Source of the DNA: Hyphomicrobiales bacterium
GTDB lineage: Bacteria; Pseudomonadota; Alphaproteobacteria; Rhizobiales; Rhizobiaceae
Reading direction: 5' to 3'
Assembly (NCBI GenBank): GCA_900473795.1
Contig: UCMT01000067.1
Location: forward strand, 1-64,000
DNA: 64,000 nucleotides
Shown: in pieces, positions 54,459 through 62,182 of the stretch
How the letters are laid out: every line of letters begins with the position of its first letter
Numbering within the stretch: the stretch's first letter is position 1
Made by a program: the position numbers and the translations under genes
The notes under the pieces: generated by a model
The model's database searches: none
What the model was told of the DNA's origin: nothing
What the model saw: the letters and a program-made list of their open reading frames with translations, nothing else

Positions 54459-54596
54459 ATGTCCGCGCGGTATGTCCTTCTTCTGATCGTCACGGCATTC
54501 CTTTTGACGGCGTTGCTCCTCGTCTACAATGGATTCTACAGACCAATTTCGGTTAGTGGCATCGAGCCGCCCTCTCTGACGGATCAGATCCGGTAG
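54459..54596 (+). CDS. Small single-span membrane protein (45 aa)
   Basis: A 45-residue protein with one strongly hydrophobic span directly after the start (YVLLLIVTAFLLTALLLVYN) and a short polar end (SVSGIEPPSLTDQIR). GAGGAA lies six bases before the ATG, and the gene begins nine bases after the stop of the preceding gene. The tight spacing and clean membrane segment support a real gene. No known family. Confidence 0.55.
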   Translation: MSARYVLLLIVTAFLLTALLLVYNGFYRPISVSGIEPPSLTDQIR

Positions 54597-54745
54597 GCGG
54601 CGAAGTCTATCAATTCCTCCTCCGTTCCAAAATCAGCGGATTTCCAGGTAGAACCGCCGTCGTCTGAACCACTGCTTGATCGCCACACGTGCCGTTGTGT
54701 CAGGGTGAAGTCATGATTGCCGCGCGGACAACGGACGATGCGCAT
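54584..54745 (-). CDS. Possible small hypothetical protein (53 aa)
   Basis: A 53-residue frame, or 76 residues from an earlier start at 54814. It includes MRIVRCPRGNHDFTLTQRHV and ends TEEELIDFAAYRI. No good ribosome site exists at either start, and its end overlaps the small membrane-protein gene by 13 bases, so it is uncertain. Confidence 0.3.
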   Translation of the reverse strand: MRIVRCPRGNHDFTLTQRHVWRSSSGSDDGGSTWKSADFGTEEELIDFAAYRI

Positions 54746-54846
54746 CGTCGCTGCGAGAATGGAGCACGCGGTTGGAGATTTCTCGCACGGGCCCTGGAAC
54801 CATCTCTCCTTCATGCGGTTGTGCGGCGAGTCCGAGGAGCGTAGGC

Positions 54847-55086
54847 ATGTCTAGTTTCAAGTTTCGGTTCAGGGATCGGGATGGCGCTGTGGCAAGTCAC
54901 GAAAGTTATGAATTTTCAGATCTGTTTGCCGCCATTGCGGAAGCCAAGCGCGTCCTCGGAGAGATGGCTCTGGAGGGGCTTCCCGCTCAGTCGGACGAAG
55001 TCTTGGCCGTAGAGGTTCTCAACGCAGGTGGCATTCCGGTGGCGCGCGTCGGCTTGACAATAACCGTCGACTTTCTTGCCGCATGA
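54847..55086 (+). CDS. DUF6894-like small protein
   Basis: A 79-residue protein of the type now grouped as DUF6894, common and multi-copy in rhizobia. It begins FKFRFRDRDGAVASHESYEF, contains the helix AAIAEAKRVLGEMALEGLP and ends with the strand pair LAVEVLNAGG and VGLTITVDF. The ATG at 54847 follows GAGGAGCG. The function is unknown; related genes are often stress-induced or regulator-linked. It precedes the response-regulator gene by 122 bp on the same strand. Confidence 0.75.
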   Translation: MSSFKFRFRDRDGAVASHESYEFSDLFAAIAEAKRVLGEMALEGLPAQSDEVLAVEVLNAGGIPVARVGLTITVDFLAA

Positions 55087-55208
55087 AGGCGCCAAACGCT
55101 AAACACTGCTCGACGTCTGTGCGAGGTGTCTTTGTTTAATTACGGCGGCCTCATATAGGTGTAGAAGTAGGTTATCGGCGTTGGCAGCGTCTCCACGAGG
55201 AACGCGAA

Positions 55209-55784
55209 GTGAACGTTACCCAATCCAACAGAATATTGATTCTTGAAGACGAGCCCCTTATTGCGCTCGATCTCGATTATGTGCTTGAGAATGCAGGCTT
55301 TAAAACGACGGTCTGCACTACTTTAGCCGAGGCGATGGAATGGCTGACAGCGCGCAGTCCTCGAACGGCAATTCTCGACATTCAGTTGAAAGACGGACCA
55401 TGTACAGCCGTAGCTTCACTTCTGCATAACCGCAGCGTTCCATTTGTTGTCTGTTCCGGCGCAGGAAAACTTGATGCGCCTGAAATTTTCTCCCGGGGCA
55501 CGTGGCTCGCAAAGCCAAGCGACGACGCGTCCGTGTTGAACGCCATACATGGGGCCATACAAGCGTTGGATTTCAACGAGCATTTGGAGCATGGTATGAC
55601 CCAGTCCGACAAGGCGCAGCGGCGACCGAGAGGGGCATCTCCCCGGGGGGACTTCGAAGTGGCCAAGGCGTTCGCCCGCCGTTCCGAGGAAGCGCGTATT
55701 ATGGCAGACAGAAAGAAGACAGACGCTTTGAAAGAGGCGCGGCTCAAAAAGATGGCGGAAAGTCTGTCCTCCCCACGGGGCTGA
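55209..55784 (+). CDS. Single-domain response regulator with basic C-terminal tail
   Basis: A 191-residue protein with a receiver domain in residues 1-120: LILEDEPLIALDLDYVLENA gives the acidic pair and the phosphoacceptor is the aspartate in TAILDIQLKDG (about residue 58). The switch lysine lies in TWLAKPSDD. There is no output domain. Residues 130-191 form a charged helical tail (FEVAKAFARRSEEARIMADR and TDALKEARLKKMAE), likely a coiled coil or protein/nucleic acid-binding part. It starts with GTG at 55209, eight bases after GAGGAAC. No partner kinase is nearby. Confidence 0.82.
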   Translation: MNVTQSNRILILEDEPLIALDLDYVLENAGFKTTVCTTLAEAMEWLTARSPRTAILDIQLKDGPCTAVASLLHNRSVPFVVCSGAGKLDAPEIFSRGTWLAKPSDDASVLNAIHGAIQALDFNEHLEHGMTQSDKAQRRPRGASPRGDFEVAKAFARRSEEARIMADRKKTDALKEARLKKMAESLSSPRG

Positions 55785-55917
55785 CGCGGACCCGCTGCAG
55801 GCGTCATTGCTGACACCACCCAGTATTTTGTCTGGGTTGCCGTCCTTGGAGGCGGCGCGCGCTCCCTTGTCCTCCAGCTCCTATCGACATAGCTTCCATC
55901 CGGGGAGGGACCGTCGC

Positions 55918-57033
55918 TTGAATGCCAGTGTTGTCGTTATCGGCGCCGGGCCGGCTGGACTTGCTGTTGGCGCCTGCCTGAGACGGGCGGGGCTTGATTT
56001 CGTCATCCTTGAAAAGGCGCATGAGATCGCGCCGGCTTGGCGGCATCACTACCGACGGCTGCACCTGCATACTGTGAAGTCGTTGTCCTCGCTGCCCTAC
56101 ATGCCATTCCCGGAGGACTATCCGCGCTACGTACCGCGCGAGAAGGTGGTCGCCTATCTCGACGCCTATGCCGAGCGTTTCGAGCTTAGGCCGTGCTTCG
56201 GCGAGACGGTCAAGGACATTCGCCGCGTGGACGACGGCTACCTGGTCGAGACCGGAAGGGACACGATCTCTGCGCACCAAGTGGTTATCGCCACTGGCAG
56301 CAATGCCGAGCCCGTCGTTCCGAACCTACCGGAGATCGAGGATTTCAAGGGTAGGCGGCTGCACAGCGCCGACTATACCGATGCCGCTTCTTTCGCCGGC
56401 CAGTCAGTGCTGGTGGTCGGCATGGGCAACACCGGCGCCGAGATCGCCCTCGACCTAGCCGAGTGCGGCGCCCCGCCGACGCTTTCGGTGCGCAAGGGCA
56501 TCCACATCGTGCCGCGCCAGTTGTTGGGCGTGCCAATCCAGATGATCGCCATCGCCAGCCGGCCGATACCGCAGGCGATGAACGACAGGCTGTTCCCGAT
56601 CATCCTCGACCTCGCGCTGGGCAATCTGGAAAAATACGGCATCGTCCGACCGAACCAGGGCATCCTTGAGCAGGTCGATGCCGGACGCATCCCGGTCATC
56701 GACGTCGGCACGGTGGCGGCGATCAAGTCCGGCGACATCAAGGTGGTCCCTGACATCATGCGCTTCACCGAGCGCGGCGCCATTTTCGTTTCCGGCAGTT
56801 CGGTGGAGTTCGACACTGTGATCCTTGCCACCGGCTACCGGCCGGATTTCAAGAAATTCCTGCCGGCGGCATTGCGGCCCGACAAAAGCGGCGTCAGTAG
56901 TCGAGCCTCAGAGCTTGGCCTCTATCTCGTCGGATTCCACAATCCGGTTACCGGCCTGCTGAGGGAGATCAGCAGGGAGGCGGTTGCGGTGACCGCTGAT
57001 ATCGTTCGGCGGCGCAGCACGAGCGCCGGATGA
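55918..57033 (+). CDS. Flavin-containing NAD(P)/FAD-dependent oxidoreductase (FMO-like)
   Basis: A 371-residue flavoprotein. The FAD loop VVVIGAGPAGLAVGACLRRA is at the N-terminus, a second dinucleotide loop VLVVGMGNTGAEIALDLAEC near residue 163 is for NADPH, and FDTVILATGYRPDFKKFLP closes the core. The segment HTVKSLSSLPYMPFPEDYPR resembles indole-pyruvate monooxygenase-like (YUCCA-type) and other class B enzymes. The frame extends 37 codons upstream, but TTG at 55918 follows GGGGAGG by about 9 bases and begins directly at the FAD strand, so I prefer it. The substrate is unknown. Confidence 0.87.
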   Translation: MNASVVVIGAGPAGLAVGACLRRAGLDFVILEKAHEIAPAWRHHYRRLHLHTVKSLSSLPYMPFPEDYPRYVPREKVVAYLDAYAERFELRPCFGETVKDIRRVDDGYLVETGRDTISAHQVVIATGSNAEPVVPNLPEIEDFKGRRLHSADYTDAASFAGQSVLVVGMGNTGAEIALDLAECGAPPTLSVRKGIHIVPRQLLGVPIQMIAIASRPIPQAMNDRLFPIILDLALGNLEKYGIVRPNQGILEQVDAGRIPVIDVGTVAAIKSGDIKVVPDIMRFTERGAIFVSGSSVEFDTVILATGYRPDFKKFLPAALRPDKSGVSSRASELGLYLVGFHNPVTGLLREISREAVAVTADIVRRRSTSAG

Positions 57034-57097
57034 TCACGGGGGCAACGCTCGCCGCCGGCAGGTGATTCAGGATCGAAATACTCGGTTACTTTCGTCT

Positions 57098-57571
57098 CTA
57101 CGGCTCTTCGAGATAGCGGGTCACCGTGACGTTGAACCAGAGAATCCTCGGCCAGTCCTCACGACGGTTGAATAGCGTTTCGCCAGATCCCATTGAGATC
57201 ACATAAGAGGCTGCGCCCTTCTGCAGCCACCCATCACGGCCGGACGCCCCGATCGAATCCCAACCGCAGCAGTAGAAGCGGAGGGTTGGCATATTCGCGG
57301 CCGTCGCGAAATAGCGCTCGATCGCTTCGGCGTATCGCCCTTCGACCCGGTAATCTGCGACAAGGGCCCTGAGGCCATGCACCGTGTCCGCCCGGCAGCC
57401 TAGGTAGTCGAGGTGCGGCGGCTTGTGCTCGATACCGAGCAGAAGGTCGCCGCACGCTGTCGGACGCGTCGGCCCGATGCCGGCATCGGCGGTGGTGATG
57501 CCGGATGATGCGGCCCATCCGATGCCCGATGGCAGCAGGGTGATCAACGTTGCGATGATGATCCGGATCAT
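57098..57571 (-). CDS. Exported hypothetical protein (possibly DUF4952-like)
   Basis: A 157-residue protein with an N-terminal signal segment (MIRIIIATLITLLPSGIGWA). The mature part includes ACGDLLLGIEHKPPHLDYLG, VHGLRALVADYRVEGRYAEA and a C-terminal RILWFNVTVTRYLEE, with paired cysteines (CGDLL, LGCRAD, YCCGW). The pattern resembles DUF4952 proteins, which I note as tentative. A TTG start nine codons upstream is also possible; neither start has a strong ribosome site. It is convergent with the flavoprotein gene. Confidence 0.65.
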   Translation of the reverse strand: MIRIIIATLITLLPSGIGWAASSGITTADAGIGPTRPTACGDLLLGIEHKPPHLDYLGCRADTVHGLRALVADYRVEGRYAEAIERYFATAANMPTLRFYCCGWDSIGASGRDGWLQKGAASYVISMGSGETLFNRREDWPRILWFNVTVTRYLEEP

Positions 57572-57848
57572 GGTCAAAACATCTGAAGGGCGCGTCAAAT
57601 CTGTAACCGTGATGCTATGAGCGCCTACAAGTGATAGTCAACCGATCAGATCCCGGTCAGTTTCGGCCCGGTCACTTCCGAATATGTGCCGCTTTCTGCG
57701 CCGATTTATTTCCAGAATTCACCCCTCGCTGCAAAAAATCGAGGTCGCCTTGCCGGCCAAGGTTGCCGAGCGTAGTGATCCATTGCCAAGGGAAATCGAT
57801 CAAAGGAGGTCAGACGGGCTTGCTCGCCCTACCAGGCACGCTGCCAAA

Positions 57849-58267
57849 CTAGGCCGCTTCAATATCCGTCTGTGAAAAGTCGTCGTCCTTGAACAGAAGA
57901 GGAAGGTGGTACGCCTTTGCGCAGGCGTATGAGTAGCAATCCCCGAAATTGAGCCGCGCTGGATGCGCGACCACGCCGCCATAGGTACGGCGGCTTCGAC
58001 GGCTATCCGGTGCATGCTGCTGCCGATTGCCATTTCCCGCGCACCAATGGTCTGGAGAAAGGCGTCGATGTGCTTCTGAGCCAGATCAATCAGATGTGGT
58101 GGGTGGGCTTCATCGCGCTTCTTCCGCGCCAGGCTGATGACCGCCTCGTAGACCGAAAGCGACGAATAGTAGATGGTCTTTTTCGACATTTCGATTTTGG
58201 CAATGAGGTAGCCGGCGTCTTCCTCGTCGCCGACGATGGCAACAATGGCGGAGGCATCCAAGAACAT
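57849..58267 (-). pseudogene. vapC: VapC-type PIN-domain toxin, frameshifted near the C-terminus
   Basis: The start MFLDASAIVAIVGDEEDAGY holds the first catalytic aspartate (D4), and the frame keeps the PIN fold to about residue 100. Near 57975 one base is missing. The original frame then runs into unrelated sequence, while the next frame gives RLNFGDCYSYACAKAYHLPL and LFKDDDFSQTDIEAA with a stop at 57849-57851, exactly the usual VapC ending with the later acidic residues. The reading-frame change removes the C-terminal catalytic aspartates. Translation starts at ATG 58267, sharing a base with the antitoxin stop. Confidence 0.8.
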
Positions 58268-58512
58268 CAGATGCCGTCCCACTGCTCATCGGTGAATTTC
58301 TTCATGTCGAAGCTGGGATCGTCCGAACCCATCGCACGGACGTCATCCTGAATCTGTTTGATCCGCTCTTTCAACGGTATCGCCTGCCTGGCCCGTTCGA
58401 GTTCGTTTCGCAGTGCGATCCGAACCGCTTCGGTCTTGTTCGGCGCCTTGATCACCTGTTGGACTTGCTTGGCCAGGGCGTCCACATCATTGTCGCGAAT
58501 ATAGAGGGACAT
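58267..58512 (-). CDS. vapB: VapB-type antitoxin
   Basis: An 81-residue antitoxin of the VapB/Rv0623-like (PSK-associated) type, with an N-terminal ribbon-helix-helix (SLYIRDNDVDALAKQVQQVI) and the following NKTEAVRIALRNELERARQA. The C-terminal tail (GSDDPSFDMKKFTDEQWDGI) is the toxin-binding part. AGGAGAAATTG precedes the ATG at 58512. It is intact while its partner toxin is frameshifted. Confidence 0.88.
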   Translation of the reverse strand: MSLYIRDNDVDALAKQVQQVIKAPNKTEAVRIALRNELERARQAIPLKERIKQIQDDVRAMGSDDPSFDMKKFTDEQWDGI

Positions 58513-58839
58513 CAATTTCTCCTGCGGACGATTTGCATATCCCTTTTTGGGATATACGTATATTCTATCTCGCATATACCGCAGATGCAAAGCAGCGAGC
58601 CCAACCAAAGGCCTACGTTCGGCTCGCGGCGCAATCCGGATGTCTCGCGCCTGCTGGGTTCAACTCCTTTGCTGGTGGCGTAGATGACGATATCCGGCAA
58701 GGAGAACATCGGTTCCCCATGAGATGTTATGCAATGCTGCGCGCGCAGAACAAGAACATCTCCGGCAACGGTTTGCGTGAGCTCAGCGCGGGTTGCCTCC
58801 GATTGCTGCGCTCGCAGGCGGTGATGCAAGCTCTACCGG

Positions 58840-59154
58840 CTAGAAATCAAAATAGATGGTCACTCCCGACCGCCGGTGGTACGGGTAGTGGTCACGATAG
58901 CCGTAATACCCGTCGTAATACCCGTAATGGCGAGGGTAGCACCTACCGTAGTAGCGGCAGGAACGGGAAGCGTACCGCCTGTTCCAGTGGCGATCCGCGC
59001 GCCAATGACGATGACGCCAGTGATTGACCTGTTCGACAGCGCCGGTCTGCACTTGCTCGGGCCTCGGTACGAAGATGGGCGCGGCATTTAGCGGCAAGGT
59101 GAAAGACGCGGCCAAGGCTACGGCTGCGAGGGCGGATAAGAGCTTTGTCATCAT
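58840..59154 (-). CDS. Small exported Tyr/His/Arg-rich protein
   Basis: A 104-residue secreted protein. The signal peptide is residues 1-25 (MMTKLLSALAAVALAASFTL, then PLNA). The mature part is dominated by aromatic and basic residues (HWRHRHWRADRHWNRRYA, then RHYGYYDGYYGYRDHYPYHR) and ends SGVTIYFDF. This matches the common rhizobial class of small exported proteins related to BA14K, though the BA14K C-terminal motif itself is not present. GGAGGAG precedes the ATG at 59154. Role unknown; it may bind envelope or metal. Confidence 0.78.
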   Translation of the reverse strand: MMTKLLSALAAVALAASFTLPLNAAPIFVPRPEQVQTGAVEQVNHWRHRHWRADRHWNRRYASRSCRYYGRCYPRHYGYYDGYYGYRDHYPYHRRSGVTIYFDF

Positions 59155-59524
59155 GGACTCCTCCTCGTTGGCTATCACATTAAGCCATCGAGCCTGAACC
59201 TCCGGTGAACGGCAAAGCGGCCGCCCCACCCGCCTTCGCACTTCACCTATCCCGGTTTGGAGCCTTAAGACCTTCACAACGGAACTGATCGCTTCCCGAC
59301 TGATAACGCCGACGATCGCCGCCGCGCATATCGCGATGCGAGGACAAGCCCCGTTTGTTTTATGAGGTTTACAGAGTCCGCATGCCGCTATTCGCGGACG
59401 TTTTCTCTTGTGATGCGTTTGAATCTCCGAACGAAATCGGTGCGGCCCGATGCCGCCCGAGTATGTGTCGAAGAAGGATGAGAGCGTAAGTCATGGGCGG
59501 TTTATAGCATGGGACGCTAATGAA
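59155..59524. other. Intergenic stretch, no supported gene
   Basis: No gene recognised. A leftward frame from 59752 to 59369 is open for 127 codons but runs through a strong terminator at 59525-59555 and shows no motif, so it is rejected. Confidence 0.45.
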
Positions 59525-59555
59525 ACAAAAAGCCGCCATCTTTCGAGGTGGCGGC
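59522..59555 (-). terminator. Intrinsic terminator for a leftward transcript
   Basis: Read leftwards, GCCGCCA (59555-59549) pairs with TGGCGGC (59538-59532) around a 10-nt loop, and TTTTTGTTTC follows. This is a textbook Rho-independent terminator, but no leftward gene ends here. A small RNA starting between about 59560 and 59700 is the simplest explanation. Confidence 0.7.
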
Positions 59556-59792
59556 AAGGCTTTATCGCGAAGAAACGGAGGGCGAAGAACTTCGTCTGAC
59601 CGTCGAGGCGACCGCGTATGAACCGGTTTGGAATTTACAGTATCAATATCGGCAAAGCTCAGGCTCCATCGCCGATCAAGTCCACACCTGATGAATCGAT
59701 GCGAGCAGTTAGGCTCACTGACGCGCAAAACCGCACCAGTCGTCGCCATCAAAGAACATCCGATAATTGGCTATCGGACGTTTTGCTAAGCG

Positions 59793-59822
59793 GGAACCTT
59801 GCAGCGCAGCCGGCATCCAATA
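59793..59822 (+). promoter_or_regulatory. ECF sigma promoter, copy 1 (before the sigma gene)
   Basis: GGAACC at 59793-59798 and CCGGCATCCAATA ending at 59822, with 15 nt between GGAACC and CATCCAATA. The second element and spacing are identical to a copy at 60537. GGAAC-type -35 elements are typical of ECF sigma factors. It lies 23 bp before the sigma gene start. Confidence 0.8.
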
Positions 59823-59844
59823 GTATCCCGAAAGGAACACACCT

Positions 59845-60534
59845 ATGTCAGCTATGCACAATGTTCCCTCTCCGGCCTTGATAGCGGAACAGCCCGAGCT
59901 GATCGCCCGTGCCGTGTCCGGCGACGCGGAGGCCATCCGGCAGATCATCAAGAGCCACAACCAGCGCCTTTACCGGCTGGTCCGGGCTGTCTTGCGAAAC
60001 AATGCGGATGCGGAGGAGGTGTTGCAGGAAGCCTACCTTAAGGCTTTCGCGAAACTTGAAGACTTCCAGGGCGAGTCGTCGCTTTCGACCTGGCTGTCAC
60101 GCATCGCCCTGAATGCAGCGCTGATGCGGCTTCGCGCGCAGAAACGGCTGAGGCGCGCCGCTCCCACGCTTGGCTTGGCCGAGGCTGAGATCATCCCGTT
60201 CCCCCTCTCTTCCTCCACCGCCGATCCGGAGCGTGTCATGGCACAGCGGCAGCTTCTCCATCTCGTCGAGGAGGCGACCGATGCACTTCCCGAAATCTTC
60301 CGCCTCGTTTTCGTCGCCCGTATCATCGAGGGCCTGAGTGTGGAGGAGACCGTGGCATTGCTCGATCTACCGGCGGCCACAGTGAAAACGCGTCTCCACC
60401 GCGCCCGCAAGTTGATCCGCACCCGTCTGGAAAAGCAGATAGGTCCGGTGCTCGTCGACGCCTTCCCCTTCGCCGGCACGCGCTGCGACCGGCTGACGGA
60501 AGCCGTGATCGCAAGACTCGGTTTCGAAAAATAA
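59845..60534 (+). CDS. ECF-type RNA polymerase sigma factor
   Basis: A 229-residue ECF sigma factor. Region 2 (residues about 25-95) contains NQRLYRLVRAVLRNNADAEE, VLQEAYLKAFAKLEDFQGES and STWLSRIALNAALMRLR. Region 4 (about 135-195) contains LPEIFRLVFVARIIEGLSVE and ETVALLDLPAATVKTRLHRA. A short extra C-terminal part follows (VLVDAFPFAGTRCDRLTEAV). No anti-sigma gene is visible next to it. The promoter at 59793 and the identical one at 60537 suggest it drives itself and the following DUF4142-cupredoxin unit. Confidence 0.94.
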   Translation: MSAMHNVPSPALIAEQPELIARAVSGDAEAIRQIIKSHNQRLYRLVRAVLRNNADAEEVLQEAYLKAFAKLEDFQGESSLSTWLSRIALNAALMRLRAQKRLRRAAPTLGLAEAEIIPFPLSSSTADPERVMAQRQLLHLVEEATDALPEIFRLVFVARIIEGLSVEETVALLDLPAATVKTRLHRARKLIRTRLEKQIGPVLVDAFPFAGTRCDRLTEAVIARLGFEK

Positions 60535-60536
60535 CA

Positions 60537-60566
60537 GGAACCTCTTCGGCGAACCGGCATCCAATA
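60537..60566 (+). promoter_or_regulatory. ECF sigma promoter, copy 2 (before DUF4142-cupredoxin)
   Basis: GGAACC at 60537-60542 and CCGGCATCCAATA ending at 60566 match copy 1 exactly in both elements and in spacing. It begins two bases after the sigma gene stop and lies 54 bp before the DUF4142 gene. Confidence 0.8.
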
Positions 60567-60619
60567 CCGCGTTAACTGAAAAGAGCGCCGAGCCATCCGC
60601 CGGCGCCGAGGAGATCCCG

Positions 60620-61141
60620 ATGAAAACCCTATTTGCCTTATTTGGTGCAGCCTGCCTCGTGCTCACCGCTTCACTCGCCAACGCCGCCGACAAGCCGACC
60701 GACCCGCAGATCGCCCACATCGCCTACACCGCCGGCGTCATCGACGTGGAGGCCGCCAGGCTTGCCCTGTCGAAGACGACGAGCGCCGACGTCAAGGCCT
60801 TCGCCGAGTCGATGCAGAAGGACCATGAAGCCGTCAACGACATGGCGCTGGCGCTCGTCAAGAAGCTGAACGTGACGCCGGAGGACAATGCCACCAGCCA
60901 GGCGCTCTCCACGGCGGCGGAAGAGAAGCGCGCCGAACTCGGCAAGCTCGACGGCGCGGCCTTCGACAAAGCCTATATCGACAACGAGGTTGCCTTTCAC
61001 CAGCAGGTCAACGGCGCGCTTGAAACCCTTCTGATCCCCTCGGCACAGAATGCCGAACTGAAGGGGCTGCTGGAAACCGGCCTGAAACTGTTCCAAGGCC
61101 ACCAGCAGCACGCAGAGCATGTCGCCGCAGGCCTGAAATGA
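60620..61141 (+). CDS. Exported DUF4142 protein
   Basis: A 173-residue secreted or periplasmic helical protein. Residues 1-22 are a Sec signal (MKTLFALFGAACLVLTASLA, then NAA). The mature part is the ferritin-like four-helix DUF4142 domain, with FAESMQKDHEAVNDMALALV near residue 77 and HQQVNGALETLLIPSAQNAE, ending with HQQHAEHVAAGL. Members occur mostly in exported stress-associated operons; their role is unsettled. GAGGAG precedes the ATG. Its stop overlaps the next gene (ATGA). It is under ECF promoter copy 2. Confidence 0.92.
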   Translation: MKTLFALFGAACLVLTASLANAADKPTDPQIAHIAYTAGVIDVEAARLALSKTTSADVKAFAESMQKDHEAVNDMALALVKKLNVTPEDNATSQALSTAAEEKRAELGKLDGAAFDKAYIDNEVAFHQQVNGALETLLIPSAQNAELKGLLETGLKLFQGHQQHAEHVAAGLK

Positions 61142-61470
61142 CGGCGAGACTCCTCAACCGACGGCAGCTTCTCGCGACGGGCGCCGTCGTGCTGGTGGGC
61201 AACACGCTCGCTCGTGCCCGTAACGGCACGGTCCATGTAACGATCGAAACCCTCGCCTTCCTGCCCGCCGAAATCGAGGTGAAGGCCGGCGAAACCATCG
61301 AATGGACCAATAAGGACCGGTTCGCCCACACCGCCACTGTCGAGGGCGGCTGGGAGGTCCTGATCCCGCCCGGCAAGGTAGCAACGCGCATTGCCACCGC
61401 CACCGACACCGTCGAGTACTATTGCCGTTTTCACCCCAACATGAAGGGGCGGATCAAGGTCTCAGCGTAA
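61138..61470 (+). CDS. Tat-exported cupredoxin (amicyanin/pseudoazurin-like)
   Basis: A 110-residue small blue-copper-type protein. The signal LNRRQLLATGAVVLVGNTLA has a twin-arginine motif. The type-1 copper ligands are H64 (RFAHTATVE), C96, H99 and M102 (YYCRFHPNMKG), and the length is that of amicyanin-like proteins. It is translationally coupled to the DUF4142 gene and thus expressed under the ECF promoter. It is likely an electron carrier in the periplasm. The two cupredoxins in this window (also 24382) are not similar in detail. Confidence 0.92.
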   Translation: MTARLLNRRQLLATGAVVLVGNTLARARNGTVHVTIETLAFLPAEIEVKAGETIEWTNKDRFAHTATVEGGWEVLIPPGKVATRIATATDTVEYYCRFHPNMKGRIKVSA

Positions 61471-61479
61471 CGGTTCGCC

Positions 61480-61505
61480 GTTGCCGGACGCATCGGTCCG
61501 GCAAC
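61480..61505 (+). terminator. Terminator hairpin of the ECF-DUF4142-cupredoxin unit
   Basis: GTTGCCGGAC (61480-61489) pairs exactly with GTCCGGCAAC (61496-61505) around a 6-nt loop, ten bases after the cupredoxin stop; a T-rich stretch follows only at 61514-61519. Confidence 0.6.
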
Positions 61506-61784
61506 CCTTCGTCGTTTTCAGGTCGGCGAGTATTGAAGGGCGACCTACGCCACCGATGAAGCGGTTTGCGTCTGTTAGAATATAATCGCAAGATCACACC
61601 GGTCACGCATCGTTCCAATTGGGCTTCTAAGGGGCCGACAGCAGACCGTCCGCTGCTATAGGGTACCCAGCACGCAACATGTGATACCTCGGTGCGAAGG
61701 TCCGGGATCAGGCCCTAAGTGGCCTAAATCGCATAACTGATGTCATTGGTGATAACGGCCAGCCAATCTCTTCTTCAAAGCCTC

Positions 61785-61838
61785 TTGACGAACTCATAAC
61801 CCGTCAGCTATTGATTGAACCAATAGCTCACGGGTTAT
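61785..61838 (+). promoter_or_regulatory. Large palindromic operator overlapping the ArsR-gene promoter
   Basis: ATAACCCGTCAGCTATTG (61796-61813) is mirrored, with one mismatch in 18 positions, at 61821-61838 around a 7-nt spacer. A TTGACG -35-like box lies at 61785-61790. The repeat ends eight bases before the ArsR start codon (61847). Autoregulatory ArsR-family repressors bind such repeats across the -10 region. Confidence 0.7.
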
Positions 61839-61846
61839 GGATTGCC

Positions 61847-62182
61847 ATGCCAGATATTGCCACCCCAGATCGGGACATGCTTTTTAAGACGCTTGCCGAC
61901 CCAACGCGGCGCGCCATTTTCGAGGGGTTGTGCCGCGAGGGTGATCAGACTGTCGCAGTCCTGACGGCTCGGGCGGGAATTTCCCAGCCAGGCGTGTCGA
62001 AGCATCTGGCCGTCCTCAAGCAGGCTGGCTTGGTGAGCGACCGCCACCACGGTCGCCAAACCCATTACAGCGCGCAACTCGGTGCCCTCGCTCCGTTGAT
62101 CGAATGGACAAACCAGATGACAAGCTTTTGGCAGGGCCGGTTCGACGACCTCGAAGACTTGCTGGACAGGATGGATCAATGA
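61847..62182 (+). CDS. ArsR-family (helix-turn-helix) repressor
   Basis: A 111-residue winged-helix repressor of the ArsR/SmtB superfamily. The core LFKTLADPTRRAIFEGLCRE, then ARAGISQPGVSKHLAVLKQA and GLVSDRHHGRQTHY wing are standard. No metal-binding CVC or DxHxxH motif is seen, so a non-metal signal is probable, as in the many pairs with an SRPBCC protein. The ATG at 61847 avoids the palindrome; an earlier TTG within it is rejected. Its stop overlaps the start of the SRPBCC gene. Confidence 0.92.
   Translation: MPDIATPDRDMLFKTLADPTRRAIFEGLCREGDQTVAVLTARAGISQPGVSKHLAVLKQAGLVSDRHHGRQTHYSAQLGALAPLIEWTNQMTSFWQGRFDDLEDLLDRMDQ

Noticed and set aside
58533..59027. 164-codon rightward ORF
   Set aside because: Antisense to the exported Tyr/His/Arg-rich protein gene, which has a good signal peptide and ribosome site.
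59369..59752. 127-codon leftward ORF
   Set aside because: It runs through a strong intrinsic terminator in the same direction and has no ribosome site or motif.
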